Assembly (NCBI RefSeq): GCF_900089605.1
Contig: NZ_LT594324.1
Location: forward strand, 2,790,001-2,854,000
DNA from: Micromonospora narathiwatensis
Lineage (GTDB): Bacteria; Actinomycetota; Actinomycetes; Mycobacteriales; Micromonosporaceae
Length of the DNA: 64,000 nucleotides
Reading direction: 5' to 3'
Below, in pieces: positions 54,301 to 63,800 of the stretch. Positions within the stretch are counted from its first letter, which is position 1, and each line of letters starts with the position of its first letter. The notes under the pieces are model-generated. The model was not told the origin of the DNA and ran no database searches. It saw only the letters and a program-made list of their open reading frames with translations. Made by a program: the position numbers and the translations under genes.

Positions 54301-56041
54301 CCCCACCGGCCCGCCACACCGCCAGCGGCGCGGCCACCAGCTCCACCGAGCGACCCAGCCGGACACCGACCGGGGTGCCCCGGCGTACGCCCGCCGCCGT
54401 CAGCCGGCCGGCGAGGGCGTCGACCAGGGCGTCCAGCTCGCCGTAGCTGACCGTCCGGGAGCCGAACCGGACCGCCGGGGCGGCCGGGTCGCGGCGCACC
54501 GCCTCGGCGAAGGCGTCGACGACCAGCGGCAGGTCGGACCCGCCGGCCACGGCGGCGCGGGCCGGGCCGGCGGCCAGGGCGAGCAGCTCGTCCCGCTCGG
54601 CGACGCCGACCAGTGGCAACGCCCCGATCGGGGTGTCCGGGTCGTCGAGCAGGCCACGCAGCAGCCGGTGGAACATCCGCACGTAGCGCTCGGCGGTCGC
54701 CGCGTCGAAGAGATCCGTGCTGTACTCCAGCCGACCCCAGATCGTGTCGCCGTCCTCGAACAGATCAAGCAACAGGTCGAACTCGGCCTTGCGGGCGTCG
54801 AGCGAGACCGGCTCGACCCGGACCGGTCCGTCGTGCCAGGCCGGGAAGGGCACGTTCTGATACGAGAAGAGCACCTGGAAGACCGGCGTGCTGGCCGCCG
54901 ACCGTTCCGGCTGCAACTGCTCGACCAGCCGCTCGAACGGGATGCCCTGGTGGTCGTACGCGGCCAGGCAGACCGCGCTGACCCGACGCAGCAGTTCCCG
55001 GAAGGACGGGTCGCCGCGCAGGTCGGTGCGGAGCGCGAGGGTGTTCATGAAGAGCCCGATCAGCGGCTCCAGCTCGACCAGCCGCCGGTTGGCCACCGGG
55101 GAGCCGACCACGATCTCCTCGTCGCCGGTGAGCCGGTGCAGCAACACCTTGAAAGCGGCCCCCAGCACCATGAAGAGAGTGGCGTTCTCCTCCCGGGACA
55201 GCCCGCGCAGCCGGGTCACCACTGCCGGCGGGATCTCCACCGGCACCGAGTCGCCCCGGTAGCTCTTCTCCCTCGGCCGGGGCCGGTCGCCGACCAGGCC
55301 GATCTCCGGTGGGGCGCCGCCGAGCTGGCCGGTCCAGTACGCCAGGTCCGCCGCCCACGCCTCCTGGGCGGCCGGCTCCTGCTGCCAGTGCGCGAAGTCG
55401 GCGTACTGCACCGGCAGCTCGGGCAGGTCGTTCGGCAGCCCGGTGACCAGGGCCCGGTAGCCGGCGATCAGCTCCCGCAGCAGCACCCCCATCGACCAGC
55501 GGTCGGAGACGAGGTGGTGCAGGTTGAGCAGCACGCCGGTCCGCTGTGGACCGAAGCGGAGCAGCCGGACCCGCAGCAGCGACCCGGCGGACAGGTCGTA
55601 GGGCTGGTTGATCAGCTCCTCCTCGCGGCGACGCAGCTCGGCGTCGACCGCCTCCGGCGCCACCCCGGGCACGTCCTCGATCCGCACGTCCGGGGGCAGC
55701 TCGGCCCGTACCTGCTGGTGCGGGCGGCCGTCCAGCTCGAAGAAGACGGTCCGCAGCGACTCGTGCCGGCGGACCACCTCGGCGCAGGCCCGCGCGAAGA
55801 GGTCGGCCCGGAAGTCGCCGTGCACCCGCATCGCCGTGGAGATCACGTACGCCGAGGTGTGCGCGGCGAACTGCTCCAGGAACCAGATCCGGCTCTGCGA
55901 GAAGGTGAGCGGGACCGGGGCGTCCCGATCCGTACGGGGCTGCACGGTCCGCGCCGGGGCGCGGTCGATGCCCTCCTCCTTGAGGAGGTTGCCCAGCAGC
56001 GCCAGCCGCTGCGCGGAGAGCGCGAACCGGCCTCTGGTCAT
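51356..56041 (-). CDS. NRPS C-A(degenerate)-T-C
   Basis: 1561 residues: condensation (~45-470; HHLVSDR at 175-181), adenylation-like (~490-1000), carrier (ALGGHSLL, Ser1051), second condensation (~1110-1545; HHLATDN near 1242). The adenylation-like part lacks the P-loop (AYVSYPAEASNPPR where YTSGSTGxPKG belongs), the binding-pocket Asp235 (ASAASAVWELY), the YGPTE motif (LLVPVDVAAPV) and the A10 Lys (TGTVDR). It should be unable to make an acyl-AMP. The carrier must be loaded in trans, most likely by the C-A protein of the same operon. In both condensation motifs the catalytic His and Asp remain but the final Gly is Arg or Asn. The last domain is C, not TE, so it may close the ring. Start ATG 56041 with GGGAGGAG upstream. 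Confidence 0.9.
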   Translation of the reverse strand: MTRGRFALSAQRLALLGNLLKEEGIDRAPARTVQPRTDRDAPVPLTFSQSRIWFLEQFAAHTSAYVISTAMRVHGDFRADLFARACAEVVRRHESLRTVFFELDGRPHQQVRAELPPDVRIEDVPGVAPEAVDAELRRREEELINQPYDLSAGSLLRVRLLRFGPQRTGVLLNLHHLVSDRWSMGVLLRELIAGYRALVTGLPNDLPELPVQYADFAHWQQEPAAQEAWAADLAYWTGQLGGAPPEIGLVGDRPRPREKSYRGDSVPVEIPPAVVTRLRGLSREENATLFMVLGAAFKVLLHRLTGDEEIVVGSPVANRRLVELEPLIGLFMNTLALRTDLRGDPSFRELLRRVSAVCLAAYDHQGIPFERLVEQLQPERSAASTPVFQVLFSYQNVPFPAWHDGPVRVEPVSLDARKAEFDLLLDLFEDGDTIWGRLEYSTDLFDAATAERYVRMFHRLLRGLLDDPDTPIGALPLVGVAERDELLALAAGPARAAVAGGSDLPLVVDAFAEAVRRDPAAPAVRFGSRTVSYGELDALVDALAGRLTAAGVRRGTPVGVRLGRSVELVAAPLAVWRAGGVVVPVDPALPADRTVELLTAAGVALLLARRSEGDALPWAGPTCLVDDPSADPASAAADPAGGLSAPVAGSDPAYVSYPAEASNPPRISVHRHAALRDRLRWLRDAVGLTADDRVLQQAPASAASAVWELYAPLLAGATVVLARPGGHRDARHLVSLIRAERVSVACFVPDLLAELLDQRGVERCTALRHVLCAGAPLTREVVARFVERSPAALHNLLVPVDVAAPVTAHRCAVDGEPTEPGTVDDGGSRPVPVGRPVPGTRVHVLDRAGQPVPVGVVGELHVGGAAVPVAACLAPDPYAPEPGARLLRTGELGRVRADGTVEHLGHRERRLRLRGFPVDLDLVEATLAGHPGVTGAAVVVRGEGRDARLIGYLAGDAVPTAGELTAYLQERLPEHLIPTAYVDLPELPRTLTGTVDRTVLPEPAPAAVEPPAGRPALRDEVEQAIADIWRELLGVDEVGPTDSFFALGGHSLLATKLAAQIDARYGVRLPLRELFGNPTVGWLAEQVRRNRTGSDAGPAPIPRVDRDGDLPLSFSQEHLIRHHPLGPVDPIHNVVTALRLTGPLDEAALRRSLDDIVARHEALRTRIVDGPHGPAQRVDPAGGWPLDSVDLRDADQADQPVRLRALIEEQGRRPFRIDAEPLVRGLLARLGADEHALVLTIHHLATDNWSYGVLVRDLAEHYTAHATGRAPRLPALAVQYPDVAAWQRQQLAAGALDVHLDHWRRTLADLPPALTLQPLATGTGVDPGAPAASGFTRAFRVGPAVTAKLRRLAEGEGASLFMVLLAAYDLLLAAFSGRDDIPVGFPEAGRERPETAELVGWFVNPLVVRADLTAASTFRDLVGQVRDRTLDAYAHRGAPLWMVTHAGSAGEPTRVLFNLLNAEVPELTLPGLRVRSLEVGDDYVFSEVLGSNLKPAEVDLALIMRERGAELLGTWLYSTDVFDARALDLMMRRWDRLLGWLADEPAAGLAGLRARLGRVAA

Positions 56042-56043
56042 GT

Positions 56044-59000
56044 TCAGCTCCTCCCGTCGGTGGTGTCGAGCGCCTGCTGCACCTCGTCGTCGGAGAGCTG
56101 GCTCAGCCTGATCAACAGCTCGGCGGTCTTCTCGACGATCGCCCGCTGGGCGGGGTCGGCGCTCAGGACGCGGGCGAGCCCGGCCACCGTCGGGTCGCTG
56201 AAGACCCGGTGCAGCGGCACGTCCACCCCGAACGCCTCCCGGACCCGGGCCACCATGCGGGTGCTGAGCAGCGAGTGCCCGCCGAGCGCGAAGAAGTCGT
56301 CCAGCACACCCACCCGGTCGACGCCGAGTGTCTCGGCCCAGATGCCGGCGATCACCTCCTCGACCGGGTTGCGCGGCGCCACGTACGCGGACTGCACCTG
56401 CCGCCGGCCGGCCTCCGGCGCGGGCAGCGCCTTCCGGTCGACCTTGTTGTTCGGGGTGAGCGGCAGCGCGTCCAGGAATACGTAGATGGCCGGCACCATG
56501 TAGTCGGGGAGCTGCTCGCCGAGGGCGGCCTGGAGCCGGGGCAGCAGCCGTCGGGTCCGGCGCCCCAGGGCGTCGTTGACGTACCGGTCCCAGCGCGGCT
56601 CCTCACTCACGCCAGGCTCCAGGTCGCGGCGCGGCGTCAGACGCGCCGAGCTGGAGTTGTCGGCGACAGGCTCCAGGTCGCGGCGCGGCGTCAGACGCGC
56701 CGAGCTGGAGTTGTCGGCGACAGGCTCCAGGTCGCGGCGCGGCGTCAGACGCGCCGAGCTGGAGTTGTCGGAGGCCTCGCCCAGTCGGGGCAGCGGCCGT
56801 TCGGGGCGGCCGTCCGGGTCCAGGCGGCGCAGCACCGCGTCCAGGTGCCCGGCCGGTCCGTGTCCGGACCAGTCGAGGTCGAGCCGGTAGCCGGTCTCGT
56901 CGGCGAGCCGGCGCAGCTGCTCCGGCTCGGCGGCGGCCGGGTCGTCCCCGGCGGCGACCAGCTCGGCCCAGAGGTCGGCGACCGTGCCGCCCGCCTCGGC
57001 CAGCGCCGTGGCGGCCCGGGTCCAGCGGTCGACCCGGGCGTTGGGTACGCCCCGCAGGGCGAGCAGCGCCGGGCGCTCGCCGGTCAGGCGGTCCCGGAGC
57101 CCGTCCGGGGTCAGCCGCTCGGCGTTCCAGTCGACCCACCCGACGTCGCCGGCCTCGACCGCCTCGGTGTCGCCGCCGGCCACGGTGAGCCGTACGTCGT
57201 AGCGGAACCGGGTCAGCTCGTTGCTCACCGCGCCGAGCTTCGGCAGCACCCGCACCTGCGCGAGCTGCGGGAAGCGGGCCGGCAGCGCGGTGAAGAAGCC
57301 CGGGTCGAAGACCAGCTCCTTGTCGTCGGCGACGGCCCGGCGCACCCGCTCGCGCAGCTGCTCTGCAGTGTCCTCCGGCGCGGCCCGCTCCAGCTGCACC
57401 GAGGCGTGGAAGGAGTCGAGCAGCGGCAGGCTGCGGATGTCGCCGAGGAAGAGCGAACCGCCCGGGGCGAGCCGGGGCAGCGCGCCCTCGATCACCCGCA
57501 GCAGGTAGCGCTCGTCGGCGAAGTACTGCACCACCGAGTTGAGCACGATCACGTCGAATCGCCGGTCGGGCAGGGTGTCCAGCTCGTCGGCCGCGCAGCC
57601 GAACAGCTCCACACCGGACAGCCCCCGGTCCGGCCTGGTGACGTCGGCGCGGAGCCGGTTCAGGGCGACCGCCGAGATGTCGGTCCCCCAGTAGCGCCAC
57701 ACGTGCGGGGCGACCCGGTAGAGGATCAGACCCGTCCCGCAGCCGATCTCCAGCACCGTCCGTGGGCCGGTCTCCAGGATCCGCTCGGCGGTGGCCTCGG
57801 CCCAGCCGCGCATCTCCGGCACCGGGATCGGCGCCCCGGTGTAGCTGCTGTTCCAGCCGCGCGTGTCGAAGGTCGGGTCGACCTCGCCGCTCTCCGCGAC
57901 GTCGTACGCGGCGTCCCAGACGTCCCGCCACTGGTCCGTCTCGCGCGGCCACTCGACGTCCGCCTCGGCGTCCGCGTCGGGGTCGGCCACCACGTACGCC
58001 ACCAGCCGCTGGTCGCCGGGGGTGTCCTCGCGTACGGTGAGCACCGCCTGCTTGACCTGCGGCTGCCGCTCCAGCACCGACTCGATCTCGCCCAGCTCGA
58101 TCCGGAAGCCGCGCAGCTTCACCTGGTGGTCCAGCCGGCCGAGGAACTCGATGCTGCCGTCGGCACGGCGGCGGACCAGATCGCCGGTGCGGTAGAGCCG
58201 GTCGCCCAGCCCGACCGGGAACGGGTGCCGGACGAACCGCTCGGCGGTCAGCTCGGGTCGGTCCAGATAGTCCCGGGCCAGGCCGGCGCCGCCGATGTGC
58301 AGCTCGCCGGGGACGCCGAGCGGGACCAGCGCCCCGCCGCCGTCCAGCACGTGCAGTTCGGTGTTGGCGATCGGCTCACCGATGGAGATCGGCCCGTGGT
58401 CGACCCGCGCCACCGCCGACCAGATGGTCGTCTCGGTCGGGCCGTACATGTTCCACAGCTCGGCGCATCTGCCCAGCAGCCGCTGGGCCAGCTCGGCGGG
58501 GAGCGCCTCGCCACCGGCCAGCACCCGCAGCCCGGGGCGCCCGGCCCAGCCGGCGTCGAGCAGCATCCGCCAGGTGGACGGGGTGGCCTGCATCATGGTG
58601 GCGCCGGAGCGGTCCAGGGCGGCGGCCAGCCGCTCGCCGTCGGCAGCGACCTCCCGGCTGACCACGATCACGCTGGCGCCCTCCACCAGTGGCAGGAGCA
58701 GCTCCAGCCCGGCGATGTCGAAGGAGAGGGTGGTGACCGCCAGCAGCGCGTCACCCGACGTGATGCCGGGCCGTTCGGCCATGGCGAGCAGGAAGTTGCC
58801 CAACGCGCCGTGCGGGATCCGTACCCCCTTGGGGCGTCCGGTGGAGCCGGAGGTGTAGATGACGTACGCCAGATCGTCCGGGCGGACGTCGAGCGGCAGC
58901 GGCTCGGCCGACTCGGCGGCCAACTCGTCGCGGAGCAGGTCGAGGCAGAGCGGCTGCGCCTTCACCCCGCCCAGGCTCTCCAGCACGTCGCTGCTGGTCA

Positions 59001-60771
59001 GCAGCACGGACAGGGCGGAATCGGCCAGCATGAAGGCGATCCGGTCGGGCGGGAAGCCCGGGTCCAGCGGGACGTACGCGCCGCCGCTCTTGAGCACGGC
59101 GAGCATCGAGACGACCATGTCGGCCGAGCGCTCCAGGCAGATGCCGACCAGCGTCTCCCGGGCCACCCCGAGCTGCCGCAGCCGGTGGGCCAGCTGGGTC
59201 GAACGCCGGTCCAGCTCGGCGTAGGTCAGGGTTTCCCGGTCGGTGCGCAGCGCCGGGGCGTTCGGGGTGGCGGCGGCCCGGGCGGCGAAGCGCTGCGGCA
59301 CGGACACCGGCTCCGGCCAGTCCCGTAGGGTGTCGTTCCAGCGCAGCCGCAGGTCGCGCTCCTCGTCGGCGGCGAGCATCGGAACCTGGTCGATCGGCCG
59401 GTCCGGCTCGGCGAGGAGGTTCTCCACCAGCTGCGCCAGGTGGCGGGACATCCGTTCGACGGTGGCCGGCTCGAAGAGGTCGGCGTTGTACTCGAACCAG
59501 CCGGTCAGCCCATCCGGCCGGTCGAAGACCTGTAGTTCCAGGTCGAACCGGGCGGTGGCGCTCTCCACGTCGACCGGCTCCAGCCGCAGTCCGGGCACGT
59601 CGAACTCGGGCATCGGGATGTTCTGGAAGATGAAGTGCACCTGGAAGATCGGCGAGCGGGACAGGTCCCGGCGCGGGGCCAGTTCCTCGACCAGCCGTTC
59701 GAACGGCAGCTCCTGGTGGGCGAAGGCGCCCAGGCAGGTCTGCCGGACCCGGCCGACCAGCTCGCGGAAGCTCGGGTCGCCGGAGAGGTCGGTACGCAGC
59801 GCCAGGGTGTTGACGAAGTAGCCGATCAACCGTTCGATCTCCGGCCGGTTCCGGTTGGCCACCGGCACCCCGACCACGATGTCGTCCTCGCGGCTGTAGC
59901 GGTGCAGCAGCACCTGGAAGGCCGCGAGCAGCGTCATGAACGGGGTGGCGCCCTCCCGCTGGCTCAGCGCGCGCAGCCGGGCCATCACCGGCTCGGGCAG
60001 GGCGAACGGGCGGGAGCCGCCCCGGGTGCTCTGGACGGCGGGGCGGGGCTTGTCGAGCGGCAGCTCCAACGCGGCCGGCGCCCCGGCCAGCGTGTCCTTC
60101 CAGTACGCCAGGTCGGCGTCGAGGGCGTCGCCCTCCAGCCGCTGCCGCTGCCAGACGGTGTAGTCGACGTACTGGATCGGCGGCTCCGGCAGGGTCGACG
60201 CGCGCCCGGCGGAGAAGACCCCGTAGAGCTCGACCAGCTCGGCGATGGCCACCGACATGGACCACAGGTCGGCCGCGATGTGGTGCATGGTCAGCAGCAG
60301 GACGTGTTCCTCCGGGCCGAGCCGGAGGAACTTCACCCGCAGCAGCGGGCCGTTGGTCAGGTCGAACGGGCGGGTGAACTCCTCGCGGGCCAGCTCCTGG
60401 ATGCCGGACTCGCCCGCCGGGCCGCGCAGGTGGGCGCAGTCGACCACGGTGAACTCCGGCTCGCCGGTGGCGTTGACCACCTGTCGGGGTTCGCCGTCGA
60501 CCTCGGTGAACGTGGTCCGCAGCGCCTCGTGCCGACGGGTGATCTCGTTGCAGCTGCGCCGCCACACCGCCAGGTCCAGCGGGCCGTGGATGCGGACCGC
60601 GCCGGGGATGTTGTACGCGGCGCTGCCCGGCGAGAGCTGCTCCAGGAACCAGAGCCGTTGCTGGGAGAAGGAGGCGGGGAACTCCCGCCGCTGCTTCTTC
60701 TGCCGCAGCCGCTCGGCCAGCAGCGCACGCTTCTCCGCGGCGGACAGGCTGCCCAGGTCGGTGGTCGTCAC
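56044..60771 (-). CDS. NRPS C-A-(N-methyltransferase)-T, glycine code
   Basis: 1575 residues: condensation (~25-450; MHHIAADLW, final Gly lost), adenylation core (~475-930) with YTSGSTGRPKG and MYGPTETTIW, a methyltransferase (~940-1325; SAM motif LEIGCGTG near 1004) inserted between the A8 and A9 regions, a repeat-rich linker (~1333-1386), the A9-A10 tail (NNKVDRKALP), and carrier (Ser1500 in ALGGHSLL). Hand-read code D-I-L-Q-L-G-M-I-W-K matches the Gly code DILQLGLIWK at nine of ten positions. Methyltransferases in this position usually N-methylate, so the unit is predicted to be sarcosine. Start GTG 60771 with GAGGAT upstream. It lies between the PKS module and the C-A-T-C gene, only two bases from the latter. 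Confidence 0.92.
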   Translation of the reverse strand: MTTTDLGSLSAAEKRALLAERLRQKKQRREFPASFSQQRLWFLEQLSPGSAAYNIPGAVRIHGPLDLAVWRRSCNEITRRHEALRTTFTEVDGEPRQVVNATGEPEFTVVDCAHLRGPAGESGIQELAREEFTRPFDLTNGPLLRVKFLRLGPEEHVLLLTMHHIAADLWSMSVAIAELVELYGVFSAGRASTLPEPPIQYVDYTVWQRQRLEGDALDADLAYWKDTLAGAPAALELPLDKPRPAVQSTRGGSRPFALPEPVMARLRALSQREGATPFMTLLAAFQVLLHRYSREDDIVVGVPVANRNRPEIERLIGYFVNTLALRTDLSGDPSFRELVGRVRQTCLGAFAHQELPFERLVEELAPRRDLSRSPIFQVHFIFQNIPMPEFDVPGLRLEPVDVESATARFDLELQVFDRPDGLTGWFEYNADLFEPATVERMSRHLAQLVENLLAEPDRPIDQVPMLAADEERDLRLRWNDTLRDWPEPVSVPQRFAARAAATPNAPALRTDRETLTYAELDRRSTQLAHRLRQLGVARETLVGICLERSADMVVSMLAVLKSGGAYVPLDPGFPPDRIAFMLADSALSVLLTSSDVLESLGGVKAQPLCLDLLRDELAAESAEPLPLDVRPDDLAYVIYTSGSTGRPKGVRIPHGALGNFLLAMAERPGITSGDALLAVTTLSFDIAGLELLLPLVEGASVIVVSREVAADGERLAAALDRSGATMMQATPSTWRMLLDAGWAGRPGLRVLAGGEALPAELAQRLLGRCAELWNMYGPTETTIWSAVARVDHGPISIGEPIANTELHVLDGGGALVPLGVPGELHIGGAGLARDYLDRPELTAERFVRHPFPVGLGDRLYRTGDLVRRRADGSIEFLGRLDHQVKLRGFRIELGEIESVLERQPQVKQAVLTVREDTPGDQRLVAYVVADPDADAEADVEWPRETDQWRDVWDAAYDVAESGEVDPTFDTRGWNSSYTGAPIPVPEMRGWAEATAERILETGPRTVLEIGCGTGLILYRVAPHVWRYWGTDISAVALNRLRADVTRPDRGLSGVELFGCAADELDTLPDRRFDVIVLNSVVQYFADERYLLRVIEGALPRLAPGGSLFLGDIRSLPLLDSFHASVQLERAAPEDTAEQLRERVRRAVADDKELVFDPGFFTALPARFPQLAQVRVLPKLGAVSNELTRFRYDVRLTVAGGDTEAVEAGDVGWVDWNAERLTPDGLRDRLTGERPALLALRGVPNARVDRWTRAATALAEAGGTVADLWAELVAAGDDPAAAEPEQLRRLADETGYRLDLDWSGHGPAGHLDAVLRRLDPDGRPERPLPRLGEASDNSSSARLTPRRDLEPVADNSSSARLTPRRDLEPVADNSSSARLTPRRDLEPGVSEEPRWDRYVNDALGRRTRRLLPRLQAALGEQLPDYMVPAIYVFLDALPLTPNNKVDRKALPAPEAGRRQVQSAYVAPRNPVEEVIAGIWAETLGVDRVGVLDDFFALGGHSLLSTRMVARVREAFGVDVPLHRVFSDPTVAGLARVLSADPAQRAIVEKTAELLIRLSQLSDDEVQQALDTTDGRS
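56615..56771. repeat. Three perfect 54-bp tandem repeats inside the NRPS gene
   Basis: Copies at 56615-56668, 56669-56722 and 56723-56771 (last one 49 bases) are identical. Each encodes 18 residues in frame (SSSARLTPRRDLEP within each). Within each copy CTCCAG pairs with CTGGAG and CGGCGCG with CGCGCCG around GCGTCAGA, an imperfect hairpin with a two-base bulge, like REP-type elements. Confidence 0.95.
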
Positions 60772-60865
60772 GGGCGATCATCCTCGGTTCGCTGGTGGGC
60801 CGGTGCGGTGACACGGGCCGGTGCGGTGGTGCGGGCCGGCTCACGCCGGGTGGTGCGGATCCGGG

Positions 60866-63800
60866 TCACGCTTCCCCTCCCTCGTCCTCGGCGAGCAGGG
60901 CACGCAGCTGCGCCTCGACCTCCTCGTCGGAGAGGTCGTCGAGGCCGGCCAGCTCGTCGTCCGGCCCCGTCCGGCTGACCGCCTCGATCCGGTCGGCCGC
61001 CGGATCGGTGGGGGCGCCGGGGTCGGCCAGCACGGTCACGGTGTGCGCCACGGTCGGGCTGTCGAAGAAGCCGCGCAGGTTCAGCTCCACCCCGAACCGG
61101 CCGCGGATCTTCGCGCCGATCTGCACGGCGGCCAGCGAGTGTCCACCGAGGGCGAAGAAGTCGTCGTGGACGCCGACCCGGTCCAGCCCGAGGACCTCCT
61201 GCCAGATCTCGGCCACCGCCCGTTCCGCGTCGGTGCCCGGCGCGACGTACGGGGTGGCCAGGTCGGGGCGCGGGTGGGTGCCCCGGGGCGGGGCGATCTG
61301 CTCGACCTCACCGGCGAGCAGCGCCGGGGTGATCGAGCCGGCGAGCCGGCGCAGCCCGGCCAGGTCCCGGCCGGTGACCACCACCTGCTCGGGCAGGACG
61401 GCCGCGCCGAGGAGCCGGTCGAAGGCGGCCATCCCGTCGGCGGCGGTCATCCCCTCACTGAGGACGTGCAGCGTGCCCGGAGTGGCCTCCGCACCTGGGT
61501 CAGGGACGGTGACCGCGCCGCCGCGTACCTGTTCCAGCAGGCCGTCGATGTCGTTGATCCGCTTGATGGTGAAGTCGACGATGCTGGCCAGCAGCCGTCC
61601 CTGCGGGGAGAGCAGCTCGATGCTGACGGTCAGCGTCTCGCGGGAGTCGCCCGACTCGGCGACCTCCACGTGGCAGTGGACCACCCGGGTCAGCGGGGCG
61701 AAGACCCGCAGGCTGCGGTAGGTGAACGGCAGATAGAAGACGTCCCGGGCCCGGATCCGGGCCGAGGCGCCGGCCACGTCGAGCAGCGCCGGGTGCAGCG
61801 GGTAGCGCTCCAGGTCGGCAGCGAACTCCTCGGCCAGTTCCAGGGTGACCATCAGCCGTTGCGCGCCGGCCTCGATCCGGCGCAGGCAGCGCCAGCGCGG
61901 GCCGAAGGAGAACTGCAACCGGCCGCCCTGCTCCACGCGGTCGAGCTTCAGCCGGCGCTTCAGCTCGTCCTCGGTGTCGATCACCTCGGTGACCGCGCAG
62001 TCCTCGCGCAGCCGCGCCAGATCCCGGTTGGACTCCGTGGCCCGTTCGAGGAAGGAGACCAGGCCGGTGGCGTGCTCCTGCCAGCGGGCCGAGTCCCCGT
62101 CGGCGCGGCTCTGCACGCTGAACCGGAGCTGCCCGTCGCGCTCCTCGACGGTGGTGAACAGCTCGCGGGTCTGCCCGTCGGGCACGATCACCGGCATCAT
62201 GAAGAGCACGTCGTGCAGCTCGACCACCCGACCGGCGGCCTGCTCGGCCACCGCCGCGTTGACCAGCTCCAGGTAGGTCGTCCCCGGGACGAGGCCGTGC
62301 CCCATGATCCGGTGCTCGTCGACGATCCAGCTCTCGGCGGTGCTCAGCGTGGTGGCGTACGTCCGGGACTTCCCGGTCGAGGCGACCAGCCGGTGCAGCA
62401 GCGGGTGCCCGGCCAGCGTCGTACCGCCGTGCAACCGCTCGACGAGGCCGGCGGCCATGCCGGTGTTGCGCCAGGTGTCCCAGTTGACGGCGGCGACCGG
62501 TGCCCCGGTGGTGGCACGCCGCCACTGGGCGAACACGTCCAGGAAGGCGTTGGCCGCGCAGTAGTCGCTCTGCCCCGGGCCGCCGAGCAGCGCGGTGAGC
62601 GAGGAGCAGAGCAGCAGGAAGTCCAGTTCGTCGGTGCCGCAGACCGCGTCCAGGTTGAGCGTGCCAACGGTCTTGGCGGCCAGGACGTCCGCCACGTCCT
62701 GCGCGGACTTGACCGCGATCAGGCCACGGGACGGGAGCCCCGCCGCGTGGATCACGCCGTGCAGCCCGCCGCCGACCGCGCGCAGCCGGTCGACCGCGCC
62801 GGCCAGGGCGTCCCGGTCGGTGACGTCGGCCTCCAGCACGATCACCCGGGCGCCCAGGTCGCGGAACTGCTCAAGGCGGCGGATCCGCCGGCTGGTGTCG
62901 TCCTGCTCGCCGTGCCCGGCCAGCCAGGCGGGCCACTCCGCCTCGGTCGGGAAGGCCGAGCGGGTGAGCAGCCCGAGCACCGGGGCGTCGACCGCGCGGG
63001 TGATCTGCTCGGCCAGGGCCAGGCCGACGCCGCCGAGGCCACCGGTGATCAGGTAGACGCCGCCGGGGCGCAGCCGGCCGCCCACCGCTCCCGGGGGGTC
63101 CAGCCGGACCGCCTCGAAGGCGCGTACCCACCAGTGCCGGCCGCGCAGGGCCAGCTCCCGTTCGGCGGCGGGCGCGGTCAGCCGGGCCAGGACGGCGGCG
63201 GCGGTGCCGGGCCACCGCCGTCCGGTGGACCCGGCCGGGCCGGTCGGCGTGCCCCCGCCGGTGAGGTCGGCGCCGGTCAGGTCGAGCACCCGGCAGGTGA
63301 CGTCCGGCACCTCCTGCGGGATGACGGTGGTGGCGCCGAGCAGCGGGGCGTTCTCGGGCTGGAGGTCCTCGTCGCCGGTCACGCCGAACAGGCCCCGGCT
63401 GAGCACGTCGAACTCGACCGGGCCGGTAGGCTGCACGTCCCCGACCGCCTGGGCCAGGGCCAGCAGGCTGTCGAAGCCGAACCGGCGGGCCCGGTCGACC
63501 CGGGCCGCGTCCAGCCCGTCGGCCGGCTCGACGGTCAGGCTCCACAGGTGCACCACCCGGACCGTCCCCGGGGCGTACGTCTCCAGCGACTTGAGCAGGC
63601 CGGCGTGCTGATCCCGGCTGGTCGGGTCCAGCGCCCAGGCCCGATCGCCGGTCTCCCGCAGCTCGTCCCCGGCGCTGACCCGCACCACGACGGCCCCACC
63701 GCCGGCCAGTCGCGCCGCCAGTTCGGCGCCGAGGGGCAGCTCGGCGCCGAGCAGCACCCAGATGGTCGCCCCGTCGGCGGTGCCGCCGACCGCCTCGGCG

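Noticed and set aside
56615..56771. CRISPR-like direct repeats
   Set aside because: The copies abut with no spacers, are in frame with an NRPS, and no cas genes are in the window.
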